From: Micrococcus endophyticus
GTDB taxonomy: Bacteria > Actinomycetota > Actinomycetes > Actinomycetales > Micrococcaceae
DNA: 64,000 bases
Direction: 5' to 3'
Assembly (NCBI RefSeq): GCF_014205115.1
Contig: NZ_JACHMW010000001.1
Location: forward strand, 1,736,001-1,800,000
Made by a program: the position numbers and the translations under genes. The notes beneath the pieces are model-generated. The model did no database searches. It had not been told where the DNA came from and saw nothing but the letters and a program-made list of their open reading frames with translations. Positions 40,254 to 49,367 of the stretch are shown here, piece by piece (the first letter of the stretch is position 1; every line of letters starts with the position of its first letter).

Positions 40254-42494
40254 TCAGCCGGCCTGCGCGAGGACCAGCGGCAGGACCCCCTGCGCGCCGG
40301 CCTCGCGCAGCACGCGCGAGGCCTCGGCGAGGGACCACCGGGAGTCCACGAGGTCGTCCACGAGCAGCACGGGGCCGTGGCGGCCCGCGTCCGGGGCGGT
40401 GCGCAGCAGGTGCGCCATGGCCTCGGGCACCGCGAAGCGCCCGTGCACGGAGCCGAGCCGGTAGGCGCTGTTGCCGCCGGGCCCGGCCGTGGGCCCGCCG
40501 CGGGCGTGCTCGAGGGAGCCCAGGAACGGCAGCCGCCCGATCCGCGCGATCCCCTCGGCGAAGGAGCCGACGAGCTGCGGCCGGGTGCGCGAGGGCATCG
40601 CGACGACGGCGATCGGCCGCGTCTGCCAGCCCCAGCCGGCCAGCACCCCGACCGCCCCTTGGAGGACGTCCTCCGGGACGGGCGCGTCCTCCTTGTCCAG
40701 CAGCTCGCGCAGGACGGTGCCCCAACCTAGGTCCGTCAGGCGGGCGAGGGCCCGGCCCTCCTCGGCCTGGATCTCCGGGGCCATCCGCCCCTTCACGGGC
40801 ACGCCGAGGCGGTCCATGCCGGAGGGCCACATGCGCCGCGGCTCGATGGGCACCCCGGTGCGCCGCAGGGCGGCCTCGGCCCGCTCGCGCGCGGACGTGT
40901 CCGAGCCGGTGGGGTACCAGGGGCCGGCGCAGACGTCGCACCGCCCGCAGGGCGCCGCCGTGGGGTCGTCCAGCGTGCGGGCCAGGAACTCCATGCGGCA
41001 CGTGTCCGTGGTCTGGTAGTCGAGCATGAGCCGCTCCTCGGCGCGGCGGGCCTCGGCCACGCGGGCGTACCGCTGCGCGTCGTAGACCCACTCCCGGCCG
41101 GTGGCGCGCCAGCCGCCGCCCACGCGCTCCACCGCCCCGTCCACGGCGAGGACCTTGAGCAGCAGCTCCAGGGCGGTGCGCTTGATCCGCACCGCCGGCT
41201 CCAGTGCGGCCACGGACAGCGCGCCCCCGTGCTGCGTGAGCGCCTGGAGGACGGCCCGCGCCTGCTCCTCGTCCGGCATGGAGGCGGTGGCGAAGTACTC
41301 CCAGATCCGCCGGTCCTCGGGGCCGGGCAGCAGCAGCACGTCCGCGTGGTCCGTACCGCGGCCGGCGCGGCCCACCTGCTGGTAGTACGCCACCGGGGAG
41401 CTGGGCGCCCCGAAGTGCACCACGAACGTCAGGTCCGGCTTGTCGAAGCCCATGCCCAGGGCGGAGGTGGCCACCACGGCCTTCACCCGGTTGGCCTTGA
41501 GATCCTCCTCGATCTCGGCGCGGCGCTCCGGGTCCGTGCGGCCCGTGTAGGCGACTGCCTCGTGCCCCGCCTCGCGCAGCGCCCGCGCGGTGTCCTCCGC
41601 GGCGGAGACAGTGAGGGCGTAGACGATGCCGGAGCCCGGCAGGTCCTCGAGGTGGTCCAGCAGCCAGGCGAGGCGGGCGGCCGGGCTCGGCATGCGCAGC
41701 ACGCCCAGGCGCAGCGACGCCCGGGCCAGGGACCCGCGCAGGACGAACACGTCCTGGGCGGAGTCCACGCCGAGCTGCTCCACCACGTCCCCCACCACGC
41801 GGGCGTTGGCCGTGGCGGTGGTGGCGAGCACGGGCACGGCCCGGGGCCCCGTGGACGGCAGCAGCCCGATCAGGTCCCGGATGCGGCGGTAGTCCGGCCG
41901 GAAGTCGTGGCCCCAGTCCGAGATGCAGTGCGCCTCGTCCACCACCAGCAGGCCCATGCGGGCCACCAGGTCCGGCAGCTGCTCCTCCCGGAAGCGGGGG
42001 TTGGTGAGGCGCTCGGGCGAGATCAGCAGCACGTCCACCTCGTCCGCGGCGAGCCGGGCGCGCACCTCGTCCCACTGCGTGGCGTTGGCGGAGCTGACGG
42101 ACACCGCGCGCACGCCGGCCCGGGCGGCGGCCGCCACCTGGTCCCGCATCAGGGCCAGCAGCGGGGAGACGATCAGCGTGGGCCCTGCGCCCCGGGCGCG
42201 CAGCAGCAGCGAGGCCACGAAGTACACGGCGGACTTGCCCCAGCCGGTCCGCTGCACCACGAGGGCGCGCCGGCGGTGGGCCACGAGCGCCTCGATCGCC
42301 TCGAACTGCCCGTCCTTGAACTGCGCGTCCGGCCGGTCCACGAGCCGGCGCAGCACGGCCAGGGCCTCCGCGTGCAGCTCCGGCTCCCGGGCCGCGGCCG
42401 CCCCCGGCGCGGCGGCGCCGGACCCGGACGGCCCGATCGGCGCCGTGCTCTCGGAGGGGAGGGGGCCGGCGTCGGGGTGCTGGGTGGCGTCCAT
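40254..42494 (-). CDS. RecQ-family DNA helicase fused to a phosphoribosyltransferase-like domain
   Basis: A 746-aa protein. Helicase motifs: Q-like FKDGQFEAIEAL, I QRTGWGKS, Ia SPLLALMRDQV, II DEAHCISDWGHDFRPDY, III TTATAN, V TSALGMGFDKPD, VI QQVGRAGRG. The RecQ zinc site is CRMEFLARTLDDPTAAPCGRCDVC. There is no HRDC domain; instead about 170 C-terminal residues end in PVLLVDDLVDSRWSLAEASRVL, the PRPP-binding signature of phosphoribosyltransferases. It should unwind forked or recombining DNA 3'-5'. A CATACT box 6 nt before the ATG implies a leaderless mRNA. Confidence 0.92.
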   Translation of the reverse strand: MDATQHPDAGPLPSESTAPIGPSGSGAAAPGAAAAREPELHAEALAVLRRLVDRPDAQFKDGQFEAIEALVAHRRRALVVQRTGWGKSAVYFVASLLLRARGAGPTLIVSPLLALMRDQVAAAARAGVRAVSVSSANATQWDEVRARLAADEVDVLLISPERLTNPRFREEQLPDLVARMGLLVVDEAHCISDWGHDFRPDYRRIRDLIGLLPSTGPRAVPVLATTATANARVVGDVVEQLGVDSAQDVFVLRGSLARASLRLGVLRMPSPAARLAWLLDHLEDLPGSGIVYALTVSAAEDTARALREAGHEAVAYTGRTDPERRAEIEEDLKANRVKAVVATSALGMGFDKPDLTFVVHFGAPSSPVAYYQQVGRAGRGTDHADVLLLPGPEDRRIWEYFATASMPDEEQARAVLQALTQHGGALSVAALEPAVRIKRTALELLLKVLAVDGAVERVGGGWRATGREWVYDAQRYARVAEARRAEERLMLDYQTTDTCRMEFLARTLDDPTAAPCGRCDVCAGPWYPTGSDTSARERAEAALRRTGVPIEPRRMWPSGMDRLGVPVKGRMAPEIQAEEGRALARLTDLGWGTVLRELLDKEDAPVPEDVLQGAVGVLAGWGWQTRPIAVVAMPSRTRPQLVGSFAEGIARIGRLPFLGSLEHARGGPTAGPGGNSAYRLGSVHGRFAVPEAMAHLLRTAPDAGRHGPVLLVDDLVDSRWSLAEASRVLREAGAQGVLPLVLAQAG

Positions 42495-42500
42495 GGCGCC

Positions 42501-42506
42501 AGTATG
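42501..42506 (-). promoter_or_regulatory. -10-like box (CATACT) for leaderless recQ-type gene
   Basis: CATACT ends 6 nt before the ATG; it differs from TANNNT at the first base. Confidence 0.4.
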
Positions 42507-42659
42507 CCAACCGGCCCGGACGCCGTGGCCGCCGCGCGGCCGGCCGTGGACCCCGGGGACGACGACGGCGCCTGTGCAGGAGCGGCGGCGCGGCGGGGGC
42601 GCCGCTCGCCTCCGGCGGAACCCCGCCCTCGCTGCGGAGGCCGGTGGGATGATGAGGGC

Positions 42660-43118
42660 ATGAAGCTGAACGCCTACACCGACGTCTGCCTCCGCGTCCT
42701 CATGACGCTGGCCGGCGACGAGGGCGAGCGGCTGACCAGCCAGCAGATCGCCGACCGAGTCCAGGTCCCCTACAACCACGTGATCAAGGCGGTCGCGGAG
42801 CTGCGCCGCCGCGGCGCCATCGACGTGGCGCGCGGCCGCCTGGGCGGGGCGACCATCGCCGAGGCGGGGCTCGAGCTGCGCGTGGGCGCGCTCGTGCGCG
42901 ACCTCGCCGGGCGGGACGAGGTGATCGACTGCACCGGGCGCGAGTCCGGCGTCGCCTGCCCCCTCGCCGGCGACTGCCGCCTGCGCGGAGCCCTCCACCG
43001 CGCCCGCGAGGCCTTCCTCGCCGAGCTGGACGCCGTGCGCGTGCGCGACCTCGTGGCCGCCGGGCCGGCCGCCGGCCCCGTGCTCCTCGGCCTGCCCGAG
43101 ATCCCCCTCCCCCGCTGA
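42660..43118 (+). CDS. nsrR: NsrR-type Rrf2 repressor
   Basis: A 152-aa winged-helix regulator with MKLNAYTDVCLRVLMTLA at the start, a recognition helix around VPYNHVIKAVAELRRRG, and the three Fe-S ligands C91, C100 and C106 with NsrR spacing (C-x8-C-x5-C). NsrR binds a 4Fe-4S cluster and leaves DNA when it reacts with nitric oxide. The downstream hmp gene and the 25-bp palindrome between them make the target clear. GATGAT lies 6 nt before the ATG, a weak -10 match. Confidence 0.93.
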   Translation: MKLNAYTDVCLRVLMTLAGDEGERLTSQQIADRVQVPYNHVIKAVAELRRRGAIDVARGRLGGATIAEAGLELRVGALVRDLAGRDEVIDCTGRESGVACPLAGDCRLRGALHRAREAFLAELDAVRVRDLVAAGPAAGPVLLGLPEIPLPR

Positions 43119-43162
43119 CCCCCGTCCGCGACGACGGACTTGCCCCGCAGGCGCATGCGTGT

Positions 43163-43187
43163 AATCTTGCACATGCACCGCAAGATT
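43163..43187. promoter_or_regulatory. Palindromic operator, probable NsrR site
   Basis: AATCTTGC (43163-43170) and GCAAGATT (43180-43187) form a perfect 8-bp inverted repeat around a 9-nt spacer, 25 bp before the hmp start, where a bound repressor would block transcription. Confidence 0.65.
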
Positions 43188-43211
43188 CAACGCCGACCCG
43201 AGGGAGCCCCC

Positions 43212-44399
43212 GTGCTGTCCGAGAAGTCCCGCCCCGTCATCGAGGCCACCGCCGCCGTCGTGGCCGAGCACATGCCCGAGATCACGCCCAAGTTCTACGC
43301 CCACATGTTCGAGGCCCACCCCGAGCTGCTGGACGGCGTCTTCTCCCGGGCGAACCAGCGCAGCGGCGAGCAGGCCCAGGCCCTGGCCGGGTCCATCGTG
43401 AAGTTCGCCGTGCACCTGCTCGAGCACCCGGACACCCTCCCCGAGGCCGTGCTGGCCCGCATCGCCCACAAGCACACGGCGCTGGGCATCGTGCCCGAGC
43501 AGTACCAGATCGTCTACGAGAACCTCTTCTGGGCCATCGCCGACGTCCTCGGCGAGGCCGTGACCCCCGAGGTCGCCGAGGCCTGGACCGAGGTCTACTG
43601 GCTCATGGCGGACGCCCTCATCAAGATCGAGGAGGGCCTCTACGCGCAGCAGGCCAACACGAAGATGTGGACGGACTGGAAGGTCGTGGCCAAGGAGCCC
43701 ACCGGCAACGCCGCCGTCACCTTCCGCTTCGCCCCCGCGGACGACACCCCGCAGACCCCCGGCAGGCCCGGCGGCTACCTCTCCGTGCGCCTCAAGGTGG
43801 AGGACGGCCTGCGCCAGTGCCGCCAGTACTCCCTCTCGGACCACGCCGAGTCCGCCGACGAGCGCGTCATCACCGTGAAGCTGGACGAGGGCGGCGAGGT
43901 CTCCCCCGTGCTCATCCAGAACGTGGAGGTGGGCGACGTCATCGAGCTGTCCAACCCCTACGGCGACATCACCCTGCGGGACGACGCCGAGACCCCCCTC
44001 GTGCTCGCCACCGCCGGCATCGGCATCACCCCCGCCGCCGCCATCCTCGACACCCTCGCCTCCCGCGGCTCGCAGCGCGAGGTGCACCTCTTCCACGGCG
44101 ACGCCTCGTGGGACTCCGTGGCCCTGCGCGAGCAGGTGGCCGAGTCCCTGCAGGCCCTCGAGAACGGCACCGGCCGCCTGTGGCTCGGCGTGCCCCCGCA
44201 GGAGTCGCCCGCCGCCTTCACCACGACCGAGGGCCTCATGGAGTTCGACGACGTCGAGCTGCCCGCCGACGCCTCCTACCTGCTGTGCGGCCCGCTGGCC
44301 TTCATGCAGGCCACCCGCTCGAAGCTCATCGACGCCGGCGTCCCCGCCACGTCCATCCGCTACGAGATCTTCGGCCCGGACCTCTGGCTCGCCGCCTGA
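43212..44399 (+). CDS. hmp: Flavohemoprotein, nitric oxide dioxygenase
   Basis: A 395-aa cytoplasmic enzyme converting NO plus O2 to nitrate with NAD(P)H. The globin domain (1-138) has the heme-binding region with the proximal His in ARIAHKHTALGIVPEQYQIVYENLF. The FAD domain has RQCRQYSLSDH and NPYGDI. The NAD domain has TAGIGITPAAAIL and the C-terminal LLCGPLAFM plus EIFGPD. GAGGGAG supports the GTG start; an earlier in-frame ATG would include the operator palindrome in the coding region. It is controlled by the adjacent nsrR product. Confidence 0.95.
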   Translation: MLSEKSRPVIEATAAVVAEHMPEITPKFYAHMFEAHPELLDGVFSRANQRSGEQAQALAGSIVKFAVHLLEHPDTLPEAVLARIAHKHTALGIVPEQYQIVYENLFWAIADVLGEAVTPEVAEAWTEVYWLMADALIKIEEGLYAQQANTKMWTDWKVVAKEPTGNAAVTFRFAPADDTPQTPGRPGGYLSVRLKVEDGLRQCRQYSLSDHAESADERVITVKLDEGGEVSPVLIQNVEVGDVIELSNPYGDITLRDDAETPLVLATAGIGITPAAAILDTLASRGSQREVHLFHGDASWDSVALREQVAESLQALENGTGRLWLGVPPQESPAAFTTTEGLMEFDDVELPADASYLLCGPLAFMQATRSKLIDAGVPATSIRYEIFGPDLWLAA

Positions 44400-44411
44400 G
44401 CCACGGACGCG

Positions 44412-44447
44412 GAACGGCCCGCACCCCCGACGGGGTGCGGGCCGTTC
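44412..44447. terminator. Bidirectional terminator, hmp/pckG
   Basis: A 16-bp perfect stem (44412-44427 with 44432-44447), 4-nt loop, between convergent genes. Confidence 0.8.
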
Positions 44448-44461
44448 GCGATCACGCGGGA

Positions 44462-46306
44462 TCAGGCGCGGGCGAAGCGCTCCTTCTGGGCCTCGAAGCG
44501 CTCGCGCACCATGGCCGGCAGGGACTCGCCGAAGCGGCCGAGCCACTCCTCGATGAGCTCGTTCTCCTTGGCCCACTCCTCGGCGTCCACCTTGAGGGCG
44601 TCCTCGAGGTCCTCCGCCGGCACGTCGATGCCGGTGAGGTCCAGGGCCTCCGGGGAGGGCACGTGGCCGATGGGGGTCTCCACGGCGTCGGCGCGGCCCT
44701 CGAGGCGCTCCACGACCCACTTCAGGACGCGGGAGTTCTCGCCGAAGCCCGGCCAGGCGAAGCCGCCGTCGCGGTTGCGGCGGAACCAGTTCACCAGGTA
44801 GATGCGGGGCAGCTTCTCCGGGTCGGCCTTGCCGGACTCCTCGACCCAGTGGGCCAGGTAGTCGCCGGCGTCGTAGCCGAGGAACGGCAGCATGGCCATC
44901 GGGTCGCGGCGCACCACGCCCACGGCGCCGGCGGCGGCCGCGGTGGTCTCCGAGGAGAGGGTGGCGGCCTTGAGGATGCCGTCCTCCCAGTCGAAGGACT
45001 CGGTCACCAGCGGGATGGTGGTCTTGCGGCGGCCGCCGAAGAGGATGGCGTCCAGCTTCACGCCCTTCGGGTCGTGGTACTCGTCCGCCAGCATGTCCGT
45101 CTGCTCGATCGGGGTGCAGAAGCGGGAGTTCGGGTGCGCCGCCGGGGTCTCGGAGGCCGGCGTCCAGTCGTTGCCGCGCCAGTCGGTGAGGTGCTCGGGG
45201 ACCTCGTCCGTCATGCCCTCCCACCACACGCCGCCGTCGTCCGTGAGGGCGACGTTGGTGAAGATGGAGTTGCCCTTGGTGATCGCGCGCATGGCGTTCG
45301 GGTTGGTGGACCAGCCGGTGCCCGGGGCCACGCCGAAGTAGCCGGTCTCCGGGTTGATCACCCGGAACTCGCCGTCCTTGCCGGCACGGATCCAGGTGAT
45401 GTCGTCACCCAGGGTCTCGGCCTTCCAGCCCTCGATCGTGGGGTCGATCAGGGCGAGGTTGGTCTTGCCGCAGGCCGACGGGAAGGCGCCGGTGATGTGG
45501 TACGACCGGCCCTCGGGGCTGGTGAGCTTGAGGATCAGCATGTGCTCGGCCAGCCAGGCCTCGTCCCGGGCCATCACGGAGGCGATGCGCAGGGCGTAGC
45601 ACTTCTTGCCGAGCAGGGCGTTGCCGCCGTAGCCGGAGCCGAAGGACCAGATGGAGCGCTCCTCGGGGAAGTGCACGATCCACTTGGTGGAGTTGCACGG
45701 CCACGGCACGTCCTCCTGGCCCGGCTCGAGCGGGGCGCCCACGGAGTGCACGGCCGGCACGTAGAAGGCCTGCTCGCGGGACATCTTGTCCAGCACGTCC
45801 TGGCCGATGCGGGCCATGATGCGCATGGACAGGACCACGTAGGCGGAGTCGGTGAGCTCCACGCCGTACTTGGGGTCCTCGGCGTCCAGGTGGCCCATGA
45901 CGAACGGGATCACGTACATGGTGCGGCCGCGCATGGAGCCGGCGAAGGCGTCGTCGAGGATGCCGTGCATCTTCTCCGGGTCCATCCAGTTGTTGGTGAA
46001 GCCGGCGTCCTCCTCCTTCTCGGAGCAGATGAACGTGCGGTCCTCCACGCGGGCGACGTCCGCCGGGTCGGAGAACGCGGCGAAGGAGTTGGGGAACTTG
46101 TCCTCGGCCAGGCGGGTCAGGGTGCCGGCCGCCACGAGCTCGTCCGCCAGGCGCGCATACTCCTCCTCAGAGCCATCCACCCACTGGACCGCGTCCGGCT
46201 GCGTCAGCTCGGCGACCTGGGCGACCCACTCGCGGAGCTGGGCGTAGTCCGTGGGGGCGTCCTGGAGGGCGCGATCCGCGAACGAAGTGGTGGCGTTGTC
46301 AGCCAT
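44462..46306 (-). CDS. pckG: Phosphoenolpyruvate carboxykinase (GTP)
   Basis: A 614-aa gluconeogenic enzyme forming PEP from oxaloacetate and GTP. The P-loop with the reactive cysteine is [13 protein letters not shown]. The metal/substrate segments [40 protein letters not shown] and [23 protein letters not shown] are those of the GTP-dependent, not ATP-dependent, family. Length is normal. The start follows a GGACTCC-poor leader; the preceding 90 codons in frame are non-coding. Monocistronic, upstream of and divergent from tRNA-Arg. Confidence 0.97.
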   Translation of the reverse strand: MADNATTSFADRALQDAPTDYAQLREWVAQVAELTQPDAVQWVDGSEEEYARLADELVAAGTLTRLAEDKFPNSFAAFSDPADVARVEDRTFICSEKEEDAGFTNNWMDPEKMHGILDDAFAGSMRGRTMYVIPFVMGHLDAEDPKYGVELTDSAYVVLSMRIMARIGQDVLDKMSREQAFYVPAVHSVGAPLEPGQEDVPWPCNSTKWIVHFPEERSIWSFGSGYGGNALLGKKCYALRIASVMARDEAWLAEHMLILKLTSPEGRSYHITGAFPSACGKTNLALIDPTIEGWKAETLGDDITWIRAGKDGEFRVINPETGYFGVAPGTGWSTNPNAMRAITKGNSIFTNVALTDDGGVWWEGMTDEVPEHLTDWRGNDWTPASETPAAHPNSRFCTPIEQTDMLADEYHDPKGVKLDAILFGGRRKTTIPLVTESFDWEDGILKAATLSSETTAAAAGAVGVVRRDPMAMLPFLGYDAGDYLAHWVEESGKADPEKLPRIYLVNWFRRNRDGGFAWPGFGENSRVLKWVVERLEGRADAVETPIGHVPSPEALDLTGIDVPAEDLEDALKVDAEEWAKENELIEEWLGRFGESLPAMVRERFEAQKERFARA

Positions 46307-46568
46307 GGTGGGGAGTCCTCCCATTGGGGTCCGGGGCCGTTCCGTCCCGTCCACTTCGATGCGCGCACAGATATAACAGGGCGCACCACATCGTTGTGGC
46401 CGCACGGTCCTGTCATGATACCCGAGCCGACCTGCGCGGACCGTGCCCGGCGTCACCCTCGGGGCGTCACAGAGGGCGTGCGAGACCGGGGAGGAGCCCG
46501 ATTTGCACACCGCCGAGGACCTGCTGTAGTGTTCTACGAGTTCGAGCCGCTCCGGTGGCACGGATGAT

Positions 46569-46642
<74 letters not shown>

Positions 46643-46648
46643 CAGAAA

Positions 46649-46683
46649 GAAGGCCCCGCTCCTGCAGGAGCGGGGCCTTCGTC
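46649..46683 (+). terminator. Terminator of tRNA-Arg
   Basis: A 32-bp perfect palindrome (46649-46680) able to form a 14-bp stem with a 4-nt loop, followed by GTCGTCGT. Confidence 0.75.
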
Positions 46684-46802
46684 GTCGTGGGGCGCGGTCG
46701 GGCTGCGGCTGGGGCCGGGCGGCCGGTGAGGACGCCCGGTCGGCGGACCCGGCCGGCAGACCCAGCCGGCGTCGCAGCCGACGACCGGGCCCCGGCCCGG
46801 GC

Positions 46803-47327
46803 TCAGCGGCCGGGCACCACGAAGTGGGTGAGGGCGGCATCGCGACCGTCGAGCTCCGCCCACGGCTTCTCCACGCGGAACACCTGCATCCCCAGGGTCG
46901 GGTAGTGCTCGCTCATGCGCAGCGCCGCGTCCTGGTCCGAGTCCAGGCTCATCAGCCGCATGCCCAGATTCTGCACCCACGGCATGTGGCCCACCACGAG
47001 CAGCGAGCGCGTGGTCTCCTCGGTCTCGTTGACGATCGCCAGGGCCTTCGCGGCGTCCGCGTGGTACAGCCGGGGGTCGAGGTACGGGGTGGGGGCGAGC
47101 TCGCCGAGCCGCTCGCACACCCACACGCACGTCTGACGGGTGCGCAGCGCGTCCGAGCAGACGATCGCGTCCGGCACGAGCCCGTTCTCGCGCAGCCAGT
47201 CGCCGGCGGCGGGGGCCTGCGCGTGGCCGCGCTCGGCGAGGGGCCGGGCATGGTCGTCGGCCGAGTCGGGCCAGCCGGCCTTGGCGTGGCGCAGGACGAT
47301 CAGGGTCTTGGCGTCGGCGGTGCTCAT
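46803..47327 (-). CDS. SixA-type histidine phosphatase
   Basis: A 174-aa member of the histidine phosphatase superfamily. The catalytic motif is LIVLRHAKAGWPDS (H14), with a second histidine in LLVVGHMPWVQNLG, and Arg/acid residues in CSDALRTRQTC. SixA removes phosphate from phosphohistidine in signalling proteins in E. coli; the actinobacterial substrates are unknown. A TAGCCT box 6 nt before the ATG fixes the start and suggests no leader. It follows the winged-helix regulator gene, separated by a hairpin. Confidence 0.88.
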   Translation of the reverse strand: MSTADAKTLIVLRHAKAGWPDSADDHARPLAERGHAQAPAAGDWLRENGLVPDAIVCSDALRTRQTCVWVCERLGELAPTPYLDPRLYHADAAKALAIVNETEETTRSLLVVGHMPWVQNLGMRLMSLDSDQDAALRMSEHYPTLGMQVFRVEKPWAELDGRDAALTHFVVPGR

Positions 47328-47333
47328 GCGGCC

Positions 47334-47339
47334 AGGCTA
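47334..47339 (-). promoter_or_regulatory. -10 box (TAGCCT) for the leaderless sixA-type gene
   Basis: TAGCCT ends 6 nt before the start codon and abuts the hairpin at 47339-47381. Confidence 0.5.
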
Positions 47340-47381
47340 CGACGACGCGCCCCGGCCGGGCAGGCCGAGGCGCGTCGTCGT
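47339..47381 (-). terminator. Terminator of the winged-helix regulator gene
   Basis: A 13-bp perfect stem (47339-47351 with 47369-47381), 17-nt loop that is itself G+C-rich. Confidence 0.65.
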
Positions 47382-47401
47382 GGTCCGAGGCGGGCGGGGT
47401 C

Positions 47402-48190
47402 TCAGATGCTGTACTCCGGGGCCGCCCACACGACGACCTCGGGGTGGCGGTAGAAGCGGTAGCCCTGACCGCGCACGGTGCGCACGGTGTTGGCCAGGCG
47501 GCCGAGCTTCGCGCGCAGACGGCGGATGTGGACGTCGATGGTGCGCTCGTTCGGCACCTCGTCCGCGCTGTGCCACAGCGCCTCGAGCAGCTCCTCGCGG
47601 CCCACGGTGCGCTCCCCGTTCTCCACGAGGTAGTTGAGGAGCTCGAACTCCTTGTAGGTGAGGTTCAGGGACTCGCCGTCCAGCTGCACCTCGCGACGGG
47701 AGAGGTCGATCAGGACGCCGGGCTCGCGGGTGGACACCGGGGCCGGGGCCTGGGCGAGGTCCGAGCGGGCGCCGCCCTGGACGGTCGGGTCGCCGAGCAC
47801 CTGGCGGACGACCTCGAGGTCGCGGCCCTCCGCGCCGGAGGGGGCCAGGGCGACGGCGGCGTGGGACTCCGAGCCGGGCACGAGGGACTCCACGTAGTGG
47901 CGCAGCTCGTTGGCGAGGCGGGTGAGGGAGGTGCCGGCGGCCGAGGCGGCCAGCTCGTCCATGCCCACGTAGATCACGAACCCGCGGGCCTCGTTCTCGC
48001 GGGCGACGGCCTGGGGGCCGGGGATGCCGTTGGGGGCGAGCACCGGAGTGGGGGCCGTCTGGGCGGCCGGGGCGTCCGTGCCGCCGGCGAGTCGGAGGTC
48101 GGCGCGGGCCTGACCTCGGCGGGACATGCCGTCGGCTCGACGCTGCGCGTTGCGGACCGAGATGTGCACGTATCCGGCGGACTGACCCAT
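47402..48190 (-). CDS. Winged-helix (OmpR/PhoB-type) regulator lacking a normal receiver domain
   Basis: A 262-aa protein. The C-terminal 90 residues are a clear Trans_reg_C DNA-binding domain (LDGESLNLTYKEFELLNYLVENGERTVGREELLEALW ... RTIDVHIRRLRAKLG ... RTVRGQGYRFYRHPEVVVW). The N-terminal part lacks the Asp and Lys of a phosphorylated receiver; it has an Arg/Gly-rich start and a region VIYVGMDELAASAAGTSL of unknown fold. So control by phosphorylation is unlikely. The ATG at 48190 has AAGGAG at an 8-nt spacing; the ATG 2 codons earlier is too close. Unusually long upstream region. Confidence 0.85.
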   Translation of the reverse strand: MGQSAGYVHISVRNAQRRADGMSRRGQARADLRLAGGTDAPAAQTAPTPVLAPNGIPGPQAVARENEARGFVIYVGMDELAASAAGTSLTRLANELRHYVESLVPGSESHAAVALAPSGAEGRDLEVVRQVLGDPTVQGGARSDLAQAPAPVSTREPGVLIDLSRREVQLDGESLNLTYKEFELLNYLVENGERTVGREELLEALWHSADEVPNERTIDVHIRRLRAKLGRLANTVRTVRGQGYRFYRHPEVVVWAAPEYSI

Positions 48191-48587
48191 GACCATCACT
48201 CCTTGTGGTTCGGGTCCCGGTGTGCGGCCTTGGGGTGCCGCGTCCGGGACGTCATGTGACAAGAATGTGACGCCCGGGACCGAACTGGCAAGTAACGTTC
48301 ACGCTTCTGTCTCACTATACGAACGGAATCGGGTCAAATGTGACTAAGATCATTATTCGGCGGCTCGAATGGCTCCGAGTGGAGCTTCCCGGCCCTGACC
48401 CCGTGATTCCGTGGAACGGCACCGCGCTGCCGCCGCCCGCATTCCCCAGTATTCGGAATAACTATGCAGTGAAGCTGGGAACTCCCGGGATGACGCGCGT
48501 ATGACGGGTCGGCCGTGCCCGAGGTGTCCACTTCTTGGACGACACATTCACGGCTCCGCTTGACGTCCCCGTCGGAGACGCTCCCGT
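48191..48587. other. Intergenic region upstream of the winged-helix regulator
   Basis: A 397-bp stretch without a convincing gene. The central part (about 48290-48360 and 48440-48480) is markedly A+T-richer than the surroundings and probably holds the regulator's promoter and operator; a near-palindrome TATTCGGAATA lies around 48451. Confidence 0.5.
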
Positions 48588-48635
48588 GAGACGACCACGG
48601 CCCCCGCCTGGTGGGGCGGGGGCCGTGGTCGTCTC
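48588..48635 (-). terminator. Terminator of upp
   Basis: A 21-bp perfect stem (48588-48608 with 48615-48635), 6-nt loop. It is the longest hairpin of the window. Confidence 0.85.
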
Positions 48636-48661
48636 GTGGCGGACGCGCAGGTCCGATCAGG

Positions 48662-49297
48662 TCACTCCGCCAGACCGTAGAGCCGGTCGCCGGCGTCGCC
48701 GAGGCCGGGGACGATGTAGGACCGCTCGTCCAGGCGCTCGTCGACGGCGGCCAGGTACAGGTCCACCTCGACGTCGCCCAGCGAGGCCTCCAACCGCTTG
48801 ATGCCCTCCGGGGCGCCGAGCAGGCAGATGCAGGTGACGCGGGCGGCGCCGCGCTCGTAGAGGAAGCGGATCGACTCGATCAGGGTGCCGCCGGTGGCGA
48901 GCATCGGGTCGAGCACGAACACGTGGCGGCCCGTGAGGTCGGCCGGCAGGCGCTCGGCGTAGGTGACGATGTCCAGCGTCTCCTCGTTGCGGGCCATGCC
49001 CAGGAAGCCGACCTCGGCGGAGGGTGCCATCTTGGTCATGCCCTCGAGCATGCCCAGGCCCGCCCGGAGGATCGGCACCACGAGCGGGCGGGGCCGGGCC
49101 AGGCGCAGGCCGGTGGTGGTGGCCACCGGGGTCTGGATCTCGACCTCCTCCATGGCGACGTCCCGCGTGGCCTCGTAGGCCAGCAGCATCACGAGCTCCT
49201 CCGTGAGCTGGCGGAAGATCATGGACGGGGTCTTCTTGTCCCGCAGGACGCTGAGCTTGTGGGCCACGAGCGGGTGGTCGACGAGGTGGACGCGCAT
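48662..49297 (-). CDS. upp: Uracil phosphoribosyltransferase
   Basis: A 211-aa pyrimidine salvage enzyme making UMP from uracil and PRPP. It has [20 protein letters not shown] at the start, [15 protein letters not shown], the PRPP loop [17 protein letters not shown], and the uracil-binding C-terminus [19 protein letters not shown]. The start is set by TAGCGT 7 nt upstream; an in-frame ATG three codons earlier is within that spacer. Divergent from tadA. Confidence 0.97.
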   Translation of the reverse strand: MRVHLVDHPLVAHKLSVLRDKKTPSMIFRQLTEELVMLLAYEATRDVAMEEVEIQTPVATTTGLRLARPRPLVVPILRAGLGMLEGMTKMAPSAEVGFLGMARNEETLDIVTYAERLPADLTGRHVFVLDPMLATGGTLIESIRFLYERGAARVTCICLLGAPEGIKRLEASLGDVEVDLYLAAVDERLDERSYIVPGLGDAGDRLYGLAE

Positions 49298-49304
49298 GGG
49301 CTCC

Positions 49305-49310
49305 ACGCTA
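49305..49310 (-). promoter_or_regulatory. -10 box (TAGCGT) for leaderless upp
   Basis: TAGCGT ends 7 nt before the upp ATG. Confidence 0.5.
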
Positions 49311-49355
49311 CCGCCCGCGGACCGTCCGCGCGCAGGGACGCCCCGGCGGCGCGGC

Positions 49356-49361
49356 TACGCT
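49356..49361 (+). promoter_or_regulatory. -10 box (TACGCT) for leaderless tadA
   Basis: TACGCT ends 6 nt before the GTG at 49368. Confidence 0.5.
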
Positions 49362-49367
49362 GGGCCC

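Noticed and set aside
42510-45227. Long minus-strand frame extending from the recQ-type gene back through nsrR, hmp and part of pckG
   Set aside because: Only the part from 42494 downwards reads as helicase. The upstream part is antisense to nsrR and hmp and out of frame with pckG.
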